A stretch of 64,000 nt of DNA from positions 51,246 to 115,245 of the forward strand of contig JARLHE010000026.1 in assembly GCA_031292385.1 (NCBI GenBank), given 5' to 3'. Shown piece after piece: positions 35,808 to 45,406 of the stretch; position 1 is the stretch's first letter, and each line of letters opens with the position of its first letter. This DNA is from Oligoflexia bacterium. Lineage in GTDB: Bacteria; Bdellovibrionota; UBA1018. Both the position numbers and the translations under genes were made by a program. Below the pieces are notes generated by a model, which was given only the letters and a program-made list of their open reading frames with translations, was not told the DNA's origin and ran no database searches.

Positions 35808-36943
35808 GCTCGGAACAAAAACGGCAGAGCAAGTAACTGGCTGCCGACCGATACCGCGACCATCGCCGGAATCGACCGATCGTAAAGAACGCCCATGGCG
35901 GCGCTTCCGGCAAACCACGCGGTCCCGTAGATGAAATTGAACCAGCCGTAAGCGGCAGCCCGGCGCTCGGCGGGAATCCAGCTTGCGACCGCCGCGCGCA
36001 TGACCGAATCATGCGCGCCCATGCCGGCGCCCCAAAGCGCCATGCCGATGAACGCAGCGTGAAGCCCGCCCTGGAAAACAAAGGGCGCGAAAAACGTCGT
36101 TCCGAATAAAATCGCGATCAGAGATTTCAAGCCGATCCGATCGTAAAGCCATCCGAAGGCGAGCGCCGCGACCGCCTCCACTCCCATCGCAAAGGCGTAG
36201 AGAATCGGAATCCAGCTGACGGAATGCTGCCCGGTCTTTTGAAGATGGAATGCGATCAGCGGGAAATCCACATATCCGACCGCGACCAAGCTCGCGGCGG
36301 CGAGATAGACCCAGTAAACCGCAGGATAGCCACGGGTCTCGATCGGCGCGCCCTTTTTCTCCAGCTCCTGCGGATGCGGAAACTCGAAACGCGCGATCGA
36401 GATCGAGATGAACGCGAGCAAGGCGGGGATAACGAGAAGCCCGAAAATCGAAGGATAATGCCAGCCCCGGTACAAAGCCCAGGCGACAGCAAGGGGGCCG
36501 ATCATCGCGCCGGTCTGATCCATCGCCTCGTGGAGGCCGAACCCCCAGCCCAGCCCCGTTTGATGAGCCGCGTGCGAAAGCATGGCATCGCGAACGGGCG
36601 AACGGATCGCGCGTCCCGTTCGTTCCAGGATCAAGAGCAAAGCGGCGATTTCCCAACGGCCCGCGAAGGCGAGAAGCGGCACCGCGAAAAGGTTCAGCAC
36701 ATAGCCGAAGATCGTGATCGACCAGTAGCTTCGAGTGCGATCCGCCAAGATACCGGAACCCAAGCGCAGAGTGTAACCTAAAAACTCGCCCAAGCCCGCG
36801 ACCACGCCGACGGTCGTGGCGCTGGCCCCGAGAAAGCCCAAATAAGGCCCGGCGATGCTTCGAGCGCCTTCATAGGTCGCGTCGGCGAAAAGACTCACCA
36901 TTCCGAGCAAAACAATAAAGCGGATCGCCAGATTTCGATTCAT
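35765..36943 (-). CDS. MFS transporter
   Basis: A 392-residue protein with twelve predicted helices. The family loops are seen: GSGILADRTRSYWS between helices 2 and 3, and FGWLYDRIGLKSLIA in the second half. Early residues DATYEGARSIAGPYL resemble a group of uncharacterised MFS exporters. The ATG at 36943 (MNRNLAIRFI) is preferred; a longer frame to 37099 would add a non-membrane tail. It converges on the histidine kinase with 43 bases of overlap and is divergent from the CLC gene. The substrate is unknown. Confidence 0.85.
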   Translation of the reverse strand: MNRNLAIRFIVLLGMVSLFADATYEGARSIAGPYLGFLGASATTVGVVAGLGEFLGYTLRLGSGILADRTRSYWSITIFGYVLNLFAVPLLAFAGRWEIAALLLILERTGRAIRSPVRDAMLSHAAHQTGLGWGFGLHEAMDQTGAMIGPLAVAWALYRGWHYPSIFGLLVIPALLAFISISIARFEFPHPQELEKKGAPIETRGYPAVYWVYLAAASLVAVGYVDFPLIAFHLQKTGQHSVSWIPILYAFAMGVEAVAALAFGWLYDRIGLKSLIAILFGTTFFAPFVFQGGLHAAFIGMALWGAGMGAHDSVMRAAVASWIPAERRAAAYGWFNFIYGTAWFAGSAAMGVLYDRSIPAMVAVSVGSQLLALPFLFRAYMMSGKLIRKIEP

Positions 36944-36998
36944 ATCAGTTCGTAATATACCTTGAAAAATCGGGGAATTCATTGAGTATATGTAAGAG

Positions 36999-38204
36999 AT
37001 GATTCGCCAACTCCTGAGATGGCTAGCGATCGCGGGTACCGTAGGCGTGCTCGCCGGCTGTGCCTCCGCGTTTTTTCTCATCTCCCTCGACTGGGTCACC
37101 CGTTTTCGCGAAGCTCATCTGTTCGTAATCGCGCTTCTGCCCCTCTGCGGTCTCATCATCGGCTTGGTCTATCACCGGTACGGCCGAAAAATCGAAGGCG
37201 GTAGTAATCTGATTTTGGATGAGATTCATGAGCCGAGCGAAACCATTCCGCTTCGCATGATGCCGCTGGTCCTTTGGGGCACCCTCATGACCCACCTCTT
37301 CGGCGGATCCGCCGGACGCGAAGGTACGGCCATTCAGATGGGCGCTTCACTCGCCGATCAGCTCGCCATTCCGTTTCGCCTGCGCTTCGACACTCAAGAT
37401 CGTCGCATCCTGCTGCATGCCGGAATGAGCGCGGGCTTCGCGTCGGTTTTCGGCACCCCGCTCGCGGGCACCGTTTTCGGCTTGGAAGTCATCACCACCG
37501 GCCGCATGAAATACGACGCATTACTCCCCTGCCTGCTTGCTTCCATCATCGGAAACAAAGTGACTCTCGCCTGGGGCGTCCATCACACAGCCTACGCGAT
37601 CCATGGTCCGCAGGCGATGACGATCGCCGCGCTCGCCTGGTCGATGCTTGCCGGCGCGCTTTTCGGAATCGTCGGAATGCTCTTCGCCCGAGCAACGCAT
37701 ATGATTTCGTCACTCTTCAAGAAGCACGTCGCCTTTCCCCCGTTCAGGCCCTTTATCGGCGGGATCATCGTGGCCATCGGGGTCTATCTCGTCGGAAGCA
37801 CCCGTTACATCGGGCTCGGCATACCCACGATCGTGGAATCGTTTCAAAAATCGCTTCCGCCTTGGGATTTTGCCGGAAAATTCGCCTTCACCGCGCTCAC
37901 TTTGGGCGCGGGATTCAAGGGCGGCGAAGTCACGCCCTTGTTTTACATCGGCGCCGCCCTGGGAAGTACCCTCTCTCACGTCATTCCGCTCGCGCCTGAT
38001 CTGCTGGCGGGAATGGGACTGGTCGCGGTCTTCGCGGGGGCGGCGAACGTTCCCATCGCTTCCTCGCTCATGGCCGTCGAGCTTTTCGGCGACAAGGCCG
38101 CGCCGTTCGCGGCCATCGCCTGCGTGCTCAGTTACTTTTTTTCGGGGCATCCCGGAATTTACCGCTCTCAACGACGAGGCGAAAACAAGCTGAAAATCAT
38201 CTGA
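36999..38204 (+). CDS. CLC-F-type fluoride/proton antiporter
   Basis: A 401-residue CLC protein. The gating-glutamate motif reads GGSAGREGTAIQMG and the second signature reads GFKGGEVTPLFYIGAALG. In the fluoride-exporting CLC-F branch the GGEVTP segment holds the proton-path Glu and a pore Thr, and the chloride-type GSGIP motif is replaced by a GxNLILxEI form; here GGSNLILDEIHEP fits that. So it probably expels fluoride in exchange for protons. It has about ten or more helices. No fluoride riboswitch fits in the 55 bases upstream. Family call is strong, fluoride specificity moderate. Confidence 0.8.
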   Translation: MIRQLLRWLAIAGTVGVLAGCASAFFLISLDWVTRFREAHLFVIALLPLCGLIIGLVYHRYGRKIEGGSNLILDEIHEPSETIPLRMMPLVLWGTLMTHLFGGSAGREGTAIQMGASLADQLAIPFRLRFDTQDRRILLHAGMSAGFASVFGTPLAGTVFGLEVITTGRMKYDALLPCLLASIIGNKVTLAWGVHHTAYAIHGPQAMTIAALAWSMLAGALFGIVGMLFARATHMISSLFKKHVAFPPFRPFIGGIIVAIGVYLVGSTRYIGLGIPTIVESFQKSLPPWDFAGKFAFTALTLGAGFKGGEVTPLFYIGAALGSTLSHVIPLAPDLLAGMGLVAVFAGAANVPIASSLMAVELFGDKAAPFAAIACVLSYFFSGHPGIYRSQRRGENKLKII

Positions 38205-38210
38205 ATTCCG

Positions 38211-39224
38211 TCAAACCGCGGCCGAGAACTGCGACGGAGTGGCCCGGTCCACCGAGCTTTTCAGTTCCAATCCCGCAAGATCGACCGCCTCGCGCGACTC
38301 GGGCAAGAGCGCTTTCAAGCCGAAAAACTCGTGAGTGACGCCCAAGAACCTCTTTTTCGTCACCATGACGCCCGCATCGACCAACTTTTGCGCGTAGAGA
38401 TCGCCGTCGGATGAGAGCGGGTCGATTTCCGCGGTGATGATCGTCGTCGAGGGAAGCCCGCTGACATCCTTCGCCCGGAGCGGAGACGCGAACGGATCTT
38501 CGTGATCCAGCTCGTTCGGCAGATAATGCTTTCGAAACCAGATCATCATCTGTTCGTTCAACGGCTGGACATCTCGAAATTCAAGATGGGAACTGGTTCC
38601 GAGGCCGACGTCGGTCACGGGATAAATCAACAGTTGGTGGATCGGCTGTCGAATGCCCAACTCCTTCGCCTTCAGACAGACCACCGCGGCGAGATTGCCT
38701 CCCGCGCTTTCACCCGCGACGGCCACCAAATCGCGATTGCCGCCGAATGATTGCGCATTTTCCAAAATCCAGCGATACGCAGCGAACGCATCATTCGCGG
38801 CTGCCGGAAACGGGTGTTCCGGCGCCTGGCGATAAGCGACGGATACCACGATGAATTGCGACGTATTGCAGAGCGCCCGACACGAGCTATCGTAGGTATC
38901 CAAGGTCCCGAGAACCCAGCCTCCTCCGTGAAAATAAAGGAGCACCGGAAGGCTCGGCAAGTTGTCCATGTTCATATCGGGATAATACAATCGGGCAAGC
39001 AACGGGCCTGCCGCGCCTGGAATCAAAATATGCTCGACCCGCCCCACTGTTTCCGGAAAGCGCAACGCTCGTTTCGTCAGATGCCGTCCGATCACCGCAT
39101 GAGCCGCGTCGGTTATGCTCGGCAAATTACGTGCGTTCTCGGGCGACAAAGTATCGAGCGGCGGAGTGTGAAAATCAAAGAGGCAATCGAGGATTTCCTG
39201 CATCTGAGGCGTTATTGCATGCAT
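38211..39224 (-). CDS. Alpha/beta hydrolase, HSL-family esterase
   Basis: A 337-residue esterase of the hormone-sensitive-lipase group (family IV). The oxyanion-hole motif YFHGGGWVLG is followed by the nucleophile elbow VAGESAGGNLAAV (Ser), Asp in IITAEIDPLSSDG and the catalytic His in LGVTHEFFGL. It hydrolyses carboxylic esters of small acyl chains. It is convergent with the CLC gene (6 bases). No signal peptide is seen, so it is cytosolic. Confidence 0.92.
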   Translation of the reverse strand: MHAITPQMQEILDCLFDFHTPPLDTLSPENARNLPSITDAAHAVIGRHLTKRALRFPETVGRVEHILIPGAAGPLLARLYYPDMNMDNLPSLPVLLYFHGGGWVLGTLDTYDSSCRALCNTSQFIVVSVAYRQAPEHPFPAAANDAFAAYRWILENAQSFGGNRDLVAVAGESAGGNLAAVVCLKAKELGIRQPIHQLLIYPVTDVGLGTSSHLEFRDVQPLNEQMMIWFRKHYLPNELDHEDPFASPLRAKDVSGLPSTTIITAEIDPLSSDGDLYAQKLVDAGVMVTKKRFLGVTHEFFGLKALLPESREAVDLAGLELKSSVDRATPSQFSAAV

Positions 39225-39264
39225 GACCGAAAGTCATTGCAACAACCGATCCCGCCGGCAGAAC

Positions 39265-40596
39265 TTAAATTTGCGCACGAACGGCGGCTTCGAGCTGCTC
39301 GAGCATATATTGGATCTTCGCTCCATCCAGCGCCGGATGAACGCCGATCCAAAGCGATTTCCGCATGATGCGATCGGTGTTTTTCAACTCGCCGTGCACA
39401 CGAAAGTTCGCGCCCTTATAGGCCGGCTGTTTGGTGAGGTTGCCAGCGAAAACCAAGCGGGTTCCGACCTTGTGGTCTTCAAGGAAACTGACGAGCTTCT
39501 CGCGGTCGAGCGCTTCCGAGCAATGCAAAGGAAACCCGAACCAGCTGGGCTCGGTCTGGGCGGTCGCGACCACCGGCTCCAGATGCTCTTTCAAAAGCGG
39601 AGAGGACATCACGCCGTCATAAAGCGCTTTCCAATTAGCGCGGCGAGCGGCCACAAAGCGCGGGAGTTTTTTGAGCTGGGACAACCCCACCGCGGCCTGC
39701 ATGTCGGTCGCCTTCAGATTGTAGCCGATGTTGGAATAAGTGTACTTATGATCGTAACCGCAGGGCAAGTCTCCCAAGGTCCAGCCAAAGCGCTTCTTGC
39801 AGGTGTTGTCCTGTCCCGGTTCGCACCAGCAATCCCGGCCCCAATCCCGGATGCTTTCGGCCACGCGCTTGAGTTTTCCGTCTTTCGAAATGACCGCCCC
39901 GCCTTCGCCCATCGTGATGTGATGAGCGGGGTAAAAACTCAGGGTCGCATAATCCCCGTAAGAGCCAACGGGCTGGCCATTAACCTGCGCGCCAAGCGCG
40001 TCGCAAGAATCTTCGATCAGATAAAGGCCTTCGCGAGCGCACCACTCAGCCAAGACATCCGAGCGATAAGGATTGCCTAGGGTATGGGCCAGGATCACGG
40101 CGCGGGTTTTCGAAGTTTTGGCCGCCATGACGGCTTCGGGAACCGCGTTCAGCGTCTTCAGGTCGACATCGACGAAAACCGGCACGAATCCGTTTTGAAT
40201 GATGGGATTGACCGTCGTCGGAAAGCCCGCGGCCGCGGTAATCACTTCGTCTGCCGGGCGCAGGGGTTTCATCTTGAGGCTTTCCATCATCGGCGCGCCC
40301 AAGCTGCTCACGGCCACCAAATTGGCGCTCGAGCCGCTATTCACCAAAAGCGCGCCGGTCTTACGATTCATGAACTCAGGAAGCTTTGCCTCGAACTCCC
40401 TCGAAAAACGACCGGCTGTCAGCCACATATCGAGCGACGCATCGATCAAATGGGCCATGTCTTCGTCATCCATCACCTTGGTCGTGACCGGAATATAGCT
40501 CTGCCCCGCGACGAAGGGTTTGGGGGCATGGGCCTCGTTGAAAAAGCGGCGGCTTGCCTCGATGATGGAAGATCGGTCCGAGGAACTGGGATTCAT
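39265..40596 (-). CDS. rfbH: CDP-6-deoxy-glucoseen dehydratase E1 (RfbH/DdhC), iron-sulfur PMP enzyme
   Basis: A 443-residue DegT-fold enzyme that removes the C3 hydroxyl from CDP-4-keto-6-deoxyglucose, the key step toward 3,6-dideoxyhexoses. The usual PLP-binding lysine is replaced by His in FYPAHHITMGEGG, the mark of E1 dehydratases that use PMP. The [2Fe-2S] cysteines are visible in WGRDCWCEPGQDNTC and GDLPCGYDHKY. The start ATG at 40596 is preferred over GTG at 40605. It is divergent from the gene at 40699. The E3 reductase partner (RfbI/DdhD) is not seen in this window. Confidence 0.94.
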   Translation of the reverse strand: MNPSSSDRSSIIEASRRFFNEAHAPKPFVAGQSYIPVTTKVMDDEDMAHLIDASLDMWLTAGRFSREFEAKLPEFMNRKTGALLVNSGSSANLVAVSSLGAPMMESLKMKPLRPADEVITAAAGFPTTVNPIIQNGFVPVFVDVDLKTLNAVPEAVMAAKTSKTRAVILAHTLGNPYRSDVLAEWCAREGLYLIEDSCDALGAQVNGQPVGSYGDYATLSFYPAHHITMGEGGAVISKDGKLKRVAESIRDWGRDCWCEPGQDNTCKKRFGWTLGDLPCGYDHKYTYSNIGYNLKATDMQAAVGLSQLKKLPRFVAARRANWKALYDGVMSSPLLKEHLEPVVATAQTEPSWFGFPLHCSEALDREKLVSFLEDHKVGTRLVFAGNLTKQPAYKGANFRVHGELKNTDRIMRKSLWIGVHPALDGAKIQYMLEQLEAAVRAQI

Positions 40597-40698
40597 GAGG
40601 GCCACTTTATGATCCCCAGGGCCGATCGCAAAGTGAAAACCGCTAAAAATTAAAACCTGCTTGCCTTGCCTCCCCCTACCGGTCCAAAATGCCGAAAA

Positions 40699-41697
40699 AT
40701 GCTCAAATTAGAAGAACTTCGGGGTCAGAAGCTTTTTATCACCGGCGGAACCGGTTTTATCGGCAAATGGCTTCTTGAGAGCTTTGTTTCCGAAAATGAC
40801 CGACAGGCCCTCGGGGCTGAAGCCTGGGTTCTCACTCGCGACGCTCAAGCGTTCAAGCGAGAAATGCCAGAGCTGGCAGCCCATCCCAGCGTCCATTTTG
40901 TGACCGGCGATGTCACCGACTTCCGTTTTCCGGATCAGTCATTTTCCCACGTGATTCACGGCGCCGCCTCGGCAAACGCGGCCGAGAACGAAGCCCAGCC
41001 GCTCGAAACCTCCCGCACCATCATCCAGGGCACGGAGCGCGTCTTGGACCTTGCCCGGAAATCAGGCACCAAAAGGCTCCTGCTCCTCAGCTCCGGCGCC
41101 ATCTACGGAAAAGATCTGCCCGATCTCATCCACGAAGATAGCTTGCTTGGCCCGAATCCGCTGGATCCGAGATCGGCCTACGGAGAGAGCAAGCGGATGG
41201 CCGAGCTTCTTTGCGCGATCGCGGCTAAAACCACGGGAATGGAAGTTAAAATCGCGCGAATTTTCGCTCTTGCGGGCCCGCGGTTACCCCTGAACGGCAG
41301 CTTCGCGGTCGGTAACTTCATCCGGGACGCGCTCACGGGCGGACCGATCCGGATCGCGGGCGACGGCTCCCCTTTACGCTCCTACCTCTACGCCGGAGAC
41401 ATGACTCGTTGGCTTTGGACCCTCCTCTTTCAAGCGCCCTCTTTGAGGCCTTATAACGTCGGGTCGGATGAAACATTTTCCATTCTCGAAATCGCCCGGC
41501 TGGTCGCTCGCGAAACCGAGCGCGCGCTCGGCAAAAAAATCGAGATCGAGGTCAAACAAAAAGCCGATCCATCCAAAACGCCAAGTCGGTACATTCCGTC
41601 CATCGAGCGGGCACGCCACGAACTCGGGCTTCAAGCGACGGTCAAATTAACGGAGGCCGTCCAAAGGATGATCGATTGGGAACGGAGACAGAAATGA
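40699..41697 (+). CDS. CDP-deoxyhexose-type extended SDR (abequose/paratose synthase-like)
   Basis: A 332-residue SDR. TGGTGFIGKWLLESF is the Rossmann motif, LLLLSSGAIYG and YGESKRMAELLCAIA give the Ser-Tyr-Lys set. The context (RfbH, RfbG and RfbF in the same cluster) suggests it reduces the 4-keto group of the CDP-3,6-dideoxy intermediate, as RfbJ or RfbS does. Epimerase activity cannot be excluded. ATG at 40699; a TTG at 40666 is also in frame. Its stop overlaps the next gene by four bases (ATGA). Confidence 0.82.
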   Translation: MLKLEELRGQKLFITGGTGFIGKWLLESFVSENDRQALGAEAWVLTRDAQAFKREMPELAAHPSVHFVTGDVTDFRFPDQSFSHVIHGAASANAAENEAQPLETSRTIIQGTERVLDLARKSGTKRLLLLSSGAIYGKDLPDLIHEDSLLGPNPLDPRSAYGESKRMAELLCAIAAKTTGMEVKIARIFALAGPRLPLNGSFAVGNFIRDALTGGPIRIAGDGSPLRSYLYAGDMTRWLWTLLFQAPSLRPYNVGSDETFSILEIARLVARETERALGKKIEIEVKQKADPSKTPSRYIPSIERARHELGLQATVKLTEAVQRMIDWERRQK

Positions 41698-42623
41698 AAA
41701 AAATCAGCGTCGTCACCCCTTGCTACAACGAAGAAGGCAACGTCACCGAATTGTACAACCGGGTGAAGGCCGTCTTTGCCGCGCTCCCGCAATATCAATA
41801 CGAGCACCTCTTCATCGACAACGCCTCCAAGGACGGCACGGTCGCGATTCTGAAGGGCCTCGCCAAGAGCGATCCGAACGTGAAAATCATCGTGAACGTG
41901 CGCAATTTCGGCCATATCCGCTCGCCATTTCATGCTTTGCTTCAGACCCAGGCCGACGCGACCCTTCTGATGGCCGCGGACCTTCAGGATCCGCCCGAGG
42001 TTCTGCCCGAGTTCCTGAAAAAATGGGAAGAAGGCTTCAAAGTGGTCCTGGGAGTGAAGAACAAGAGCGAAGAGTCCGCACTCATGTTCGCGATTCGCAA
42101 AATGTATTACAACTTCATTTCCCGGGTTTCGGATATCGAGCTGGTCAAAAACGCGACCGGCTTCGGGCTCTACGACCGGGCAGTCATCGATCAACTCAGA
42201 GCCGTCAACGACCCCTACCCCTATTTCCGGGGCCTGATCGCCGAGCTGGGCTATCAGCGCGCGATTGTGACTTTTACCCAGCCCACGCGCAAACGGGGCA
42301 TCAGCAGCAATAATTTCTACACCCTCTACGACATGGCAATGCTGGGGATCACCAATCATTCCAAGGTACCGCTTCGAATCGCGACGATGATGGGCTTTTT
42401 GCTCTCGATTTTGAGCCTTTTTATCGCCTTCGGCTACTTGATCGCAAAGCTCATCTTTTGGAATAGCTTTTCCGTGGGGGTCGCCCCCATGGTCATCGGC
42501 ATTTTCTTTTTCTCTTCAGTTCAGCTCTTTTTTATCGGAATCATCGGGGAATATATCGGCTCGATCCAGACCCAAATCCTGCGCCGGCCGCTCGTGACCG
42601 AAAAAGAGCGAGTGAATTTTTAG
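41694..42623 (+). CDS. Polyprenyl-phosphate-type glycosyltransferase, GT2 (GtrB/DPM1-like)
   Basis: A 309-residue protein: GT-A domain beginning SVVTPCYNEEGNVTELYNRV, the donor motif MAADLQDPPEVLPEF, ATGFGLYDRAV and two C-terminal membrane helices (about 232-262 and 268-290). This is the form of GtrB/ArnC/DPM1 enzymes, which load a sugar onto undecaprenyl phosphate on the inner face. Its product could be flipped for use in O-antigen modification. It overlaps the SDR stop by four bases. Confidence 0.9.
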   Translation: MKKISVVTPCYNEEGNVTELYNRVKAVFAALPQYQYEHLFIDNASKDGTVAILKGLAKSDPNVKIIVNVRNFGHIRSPFHALLQTQADATLLMAADLQDPPEVLPEFLKKWEEGFKVVLGVKNKSEESALMFAIRKMYYNFISRVSDIELVKNATGFGLYDRAVIDQLRAVNDPYPYFRGLIAELGYQRAIVTFTQPTRKRGISSNNFYTLYDMAMLGITNHSKVPLRIATMMGFLLSILSLFIAFGYLIAKLIFWNSFSVGVAPMVIGIFFFSSVQLFFIGIIGEYIGSIQTQILRRPLVTEKERVNF

Positions 42624-42648
42624 ACCCTTTAAGTTAGACATAAAAGCA

Positions 42649-43671
42649 ATGAACTCAACTTTTAAATCGTTTCAAGATTCTCGAGTTTTCGTCACCGGCG
42701 GCACCGGCCTTTTGGGCTCGCACCTCGTGCGGCTTCTTGTCGAAAACGGCGCGGAAGTGGTCGCGTTGGTACGCGACTCGGTCCCACGCTCCATTTTTTA
42801 TAGCCAGAAGCCGGAATGGAATCTCGAATCCAAGGTCACCGTCGTGCGCGGCGCGGTCGAAGACTATGAGCTGATCGAACGCGTTTTAAACGAATACGAG
42901 ATCGACACCGTTTTTCACCTCGCGGCGCAAACACTGGTGGGCACGGCCAATCGCAGCCCGATTGCCACCTTCAAGGCCAATATCGAAGGCACTTGGAACG
43001 TGCTTGAAGCCGCGCGAGTCCATCAAAAGAGAATTCAGCGAGTTCTGATCGCCTCCTCCGACAAAGCATACGGCAATCTCAGGGGCGATGCCTATAACGA
43101 GGAAACGCCTCTTCGGGGCGAACATCCCTATGACGTGTCCAAAAGCTGCGCGGATTTGATTTCGTACACCTACTACGCAAGTTACGGCCTGCCCGTGGCG
43201 GTCACCCGCTGCGGAAACTTTTTCGGGCCCGGCGATTTGAATTTCAGCCGGATCATTCCTGGCACGATCCGCGACGCATTACAGGGCAAATCGCCGGTGA
43301 TCCGAAGCGACGGCAAATACATCCGTGATTATATTTACGCCGAAGACGGCGCCTACGCCTATCTGACCTTGGCTGAAGCCATGAAAAGCGACGCCGGCAA
43401 AACCGCCCACGCGGGCGAAGCATTCAACTTCTCTTACGGCTTAAGACTCACCGTGCTCGAAGTCGTGCAAAGCGTCCTCAAAGAGATGGGAAAAGAAAAT
43501 CTCAAGCCCACGATCTTAAACGAAGCTTCCAATGAGATTCCGGTTCAATGCCTGGATAGCACGAAGGCCAAGCAAATCCTGAACTGGAAACCCCGCCACG
43601 GCTTCAACGACGGCCTGAAACAGACGATCGCCTGGTACCGCGAACATCTCGCCCAGGGAGGACGCCGATGA
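42649..43671 (+). CDS. rfbG: CDP-glucose 4,6-dehydratase-like SDR (RfbG)
   Basis: A 340-residue extended SDR next to and overlapping rfbF. VTGGTGLLGSHLVRLL is the Rossmann motif, IASSDKAYGN gives the Ser region and YDVSKSCADLIS the Tyr-Lys pair. RCGNFFGPGDLNFSRIIPGT is the RfbG pattern. It converts CDP-glucose to CDP-4-keto-6-deoxyglucose, the substrate of RfbH. The downstream cytidylyltransferase makes CDP-glucose; its ATG overlaps this stop (ATGA). Confidence 0.9.
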   Translation: MNSTFKSFQDSRVFVTGGTGLLGSHLVRLLVENGAEVVALVRDSVPRSIFYSQKPEWNLESKVTVVRGAVEDYELIERVLNEYEIDTVFHLAAQTLVGTANRSPIATFKANIEGTWNVLEAARVHQKRIQRVLIASSDKAYGNLRGDAYNEETPLRGEHPYDVSKSCADLISYTYYASYGLPVAVTRCGNFFGPGDLNFSRIIPGTIRDALQGKSPVIRSDGKYIRDYIYAEDGAYAYLTLAEAMKSDAGKTAHAGEAFNFSYGLRLTVLEVVQSVLKEMGKENLKPTILNEASNEIPVQCLDSTKAKQILNWKPRHGFNDGLKQTIAWYREHLAQGGRR

Positions 43672-44501
43672 GCCATCCCGCCACGAATCACCCGAATAAA
43701 AATGTCCCGATTTTCATTCTGGCCGGCGGCCTGGGCACCCGAATCTCCGAAGAAACCACGCTCAAGCCCAAACCCATGATCGAGATCGGCGACGTGCCGA
43801 TCCTCGTGCACATCATGCGCTCTTATTACGCGCACGGGTTCAATGATTTCGTGATCTGCGCGGGCTATCGCGCCTGGGAAATCAAAAATTATTTCCTGAG
43901 CTACGAGTTTCGCTCGAACGATCTCATGATCGATCACCGCGAATCGGCCAATCAGCCGCCCGCGACCTTCGGAAAAAGCCTCACTCAAGAAAAATGGCGG
44001 GTGCGCGTAATCGATACCGGCGCCGATTGCATGACCGGCGGACGCGCGGCCCGCGCTTTCGACCTGGTGGCATCGGAAAGCTTCACGCAATTCGGCCTGA
44101 CCTACGGCGATGGCGTCTGCGACGTGGATCTGGCCAAGGAACTCGAATTTCACCGCTCGCACGGAAAAATCGGCACGGTTTTGGGCGTGCGCCCCACGGC
44201 CCGCTTCGGCGAACTGGATATCGTCAACGGCAATGAGGTCGCCGGGTTCCTGGAAAAGCCCGAATCCAAACAAGGCTTGATCAACGGCGGCTTTTTCTTC
44301 TTCAACCGCGACTTCCGGAAGTACTTAGGCCCTGAAAGCGAATGCGTCTTGGAGCGCTCGCCGCTCGAGCGCCTGGCTACCGATGGCCAGCTTCGGCTCT
44401 ATCGGCACGACGGCTTCTGGCAGCCGATGGATACGCTGCGCGATAAAAACTACCTTCAAGGGCTTTGGGATTCGAAAAAGGCGCCTTGGGCGAAACGCTA
44501 A
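43668..44501 (+). CDS. rfbF: Glucose-1-phosphate cytidylyltransferase (RfbF)
   Basis: A 277-residue nucleotidyltransferase that makes CDP-glucose from CTP and glucose-1-phosphate. The loop LAGGLGTRISEETTLKPKPM binds the nucleotide, and HGFNDFVICAGYRAWEIKNY, TYGDGVCDVD and EVAGFLEKPE are RfbF hallmarks. It works ahead of RfbG. Its last four bases overlap the stop of the convergent transketolase subunit. Confidence 0.95.
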   Translation: MSHPATNHPNKNVPIFILAGGLGTRISEETTLKPKPMIEIGDVPILVHIMRSYYAHGFNDFVICAGYRAWEIKNYFLSYEFRSNDLMIDHRESANQPPATFGKSLTQEKWRVRVIDTGADCMTGGRAARAFDLVASESFTQFGLTYGDGVCDVDLAKELEFHRSHGKIGTVLGVRPTARFGELDIVNGNEVAGFLEKPESKQGLINGGFFFFNRDFRKYLGPESECVLERSPLERLATDGQLRLYRHDGFWQPMDTLRDKNYLQGLWDSKKAPWAKR

Positions 44502-45406
44502 AGCCCCAAAAGCTGCGAGATGCGGCCTTTGATCTGATGATCGGCCATCTCGTGCTCGGAGAGCGCGTACTGATAGGTTCCGCACTTTTCGGCGAACTTT
44601 TCTTTCAAAGTAATTGCGCGTAAACGCGGGGCGCGCCCGTGCGGAAGCTCGCAAAGCAGCTCCGCGAGCGCCGACGCGAGCCCGCCATGCCGGCTATGCT
44701 CTTCCAAAACAATGATTTCCTGAAAACGCGAAAGCTCGGCCACGATCCGGTCGCTCAGGGGCTTGAGCTTCGGCACCGATAAAACCGAAAGGCCAAGCTC
44801 CCTGCCCATCTGCGTACTGATACTGACCATGGAGCCGGTCGCGACCAGGCACGCACCGGCCTTGCCGGCCACCGTGTAATGCGGCTCCACCCCGCTCTCG
44901 AGCGGCGCGGCATTCACGACCGGGCGATCGCCTTTGCCGATCCGAATATAACTAGGCCCGGAAAACCCGCGCATATCGCGATATACCGCGCGAAGCTCCT
45001 CGGCATCACAAGGCGAATAGATGCGCAAATTCGGCAACGCGCGCAGAGCCGCGACGTCTTCCGCGCACTGATGCGAAACTCCGAGCGTCGAATAAACCAA
45101 TCCCGCCCCATCGCCGATGAAGGTCACCGGCAAGCAGGGATAACAGACATCGAGCTTGATCTGCTCGAGCACGCGGATCGGAACGAACGCCGACAAGCCG
45201 TAAACCGTGGGACGAAAACCTTGTTTGCAAAGACCGGCGGCGATGCCGATCATCGCCTGCTCCATCACGCCGACGTTCAGAAACTGGTTCGGATGTTTTT
45301 TGCGAATCGCGTCGAAAAGCGCGTAACCATGATCGCCCGACAAAACGATGGAGTTCGGGTCATTGGATGCCGACTCGGTAATCAAATCGGAAAGAGCGTT
45401 ACGCAC
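44498..45406 (-). CDS. Transketolase-like protein, C-terminal (Pyr/C) subunit
   Basis: A 302-residue subunit of a split transketolase. The Pyr domain carries VLSGDHGYALFDAIRKKHPN and NVGVMEQAMIGIAAGLCKQG, the last one with the catalytic Glu (MEQ) that activates thiamine diphosphate. FIGDGAGLVYSTLGVSHQCA and the C-terminal domain follow. GTG start overlaps the stop of the N-terminal subunit by eight bases. Split transketolases often appear in O-antigen clusters and may act on keto-sugar intermediates. Confidence 0.9.
   Translation of the reverse strand: MRNALSDLITESASNDPNSIVLSGDHGYALFDAIRKKHPNQFLNVGVMEQAMIGIAAGLCKQGFRPTVYGLSAFVPIRVLEQIKLDVCYPCLPVTFIGDGAGLVYSTLGVSHQCAEDVAALRALPNLRIYSPCDAEELRAVYRDMRGFSGPSYIRIGKGDRPVVNAAPLESGVEPHYTVAGKAGACLVATGSMVSISTQMGRELGLSVLSVPKLKPLSDRIVAELSRFQEIIVLEEHSRHGGLASALAELLCELPHGRAPRLRAITLKEKFAEKCGTYQYALSEHEMADHQIKGRISQLLGL

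Noticed and set aside
36944..36998. Fluoride riboswitch before the CLC-F gene.
   Set aside because: Only 55 bases between the divergent starts and no pseudoknot-like pattern seen.
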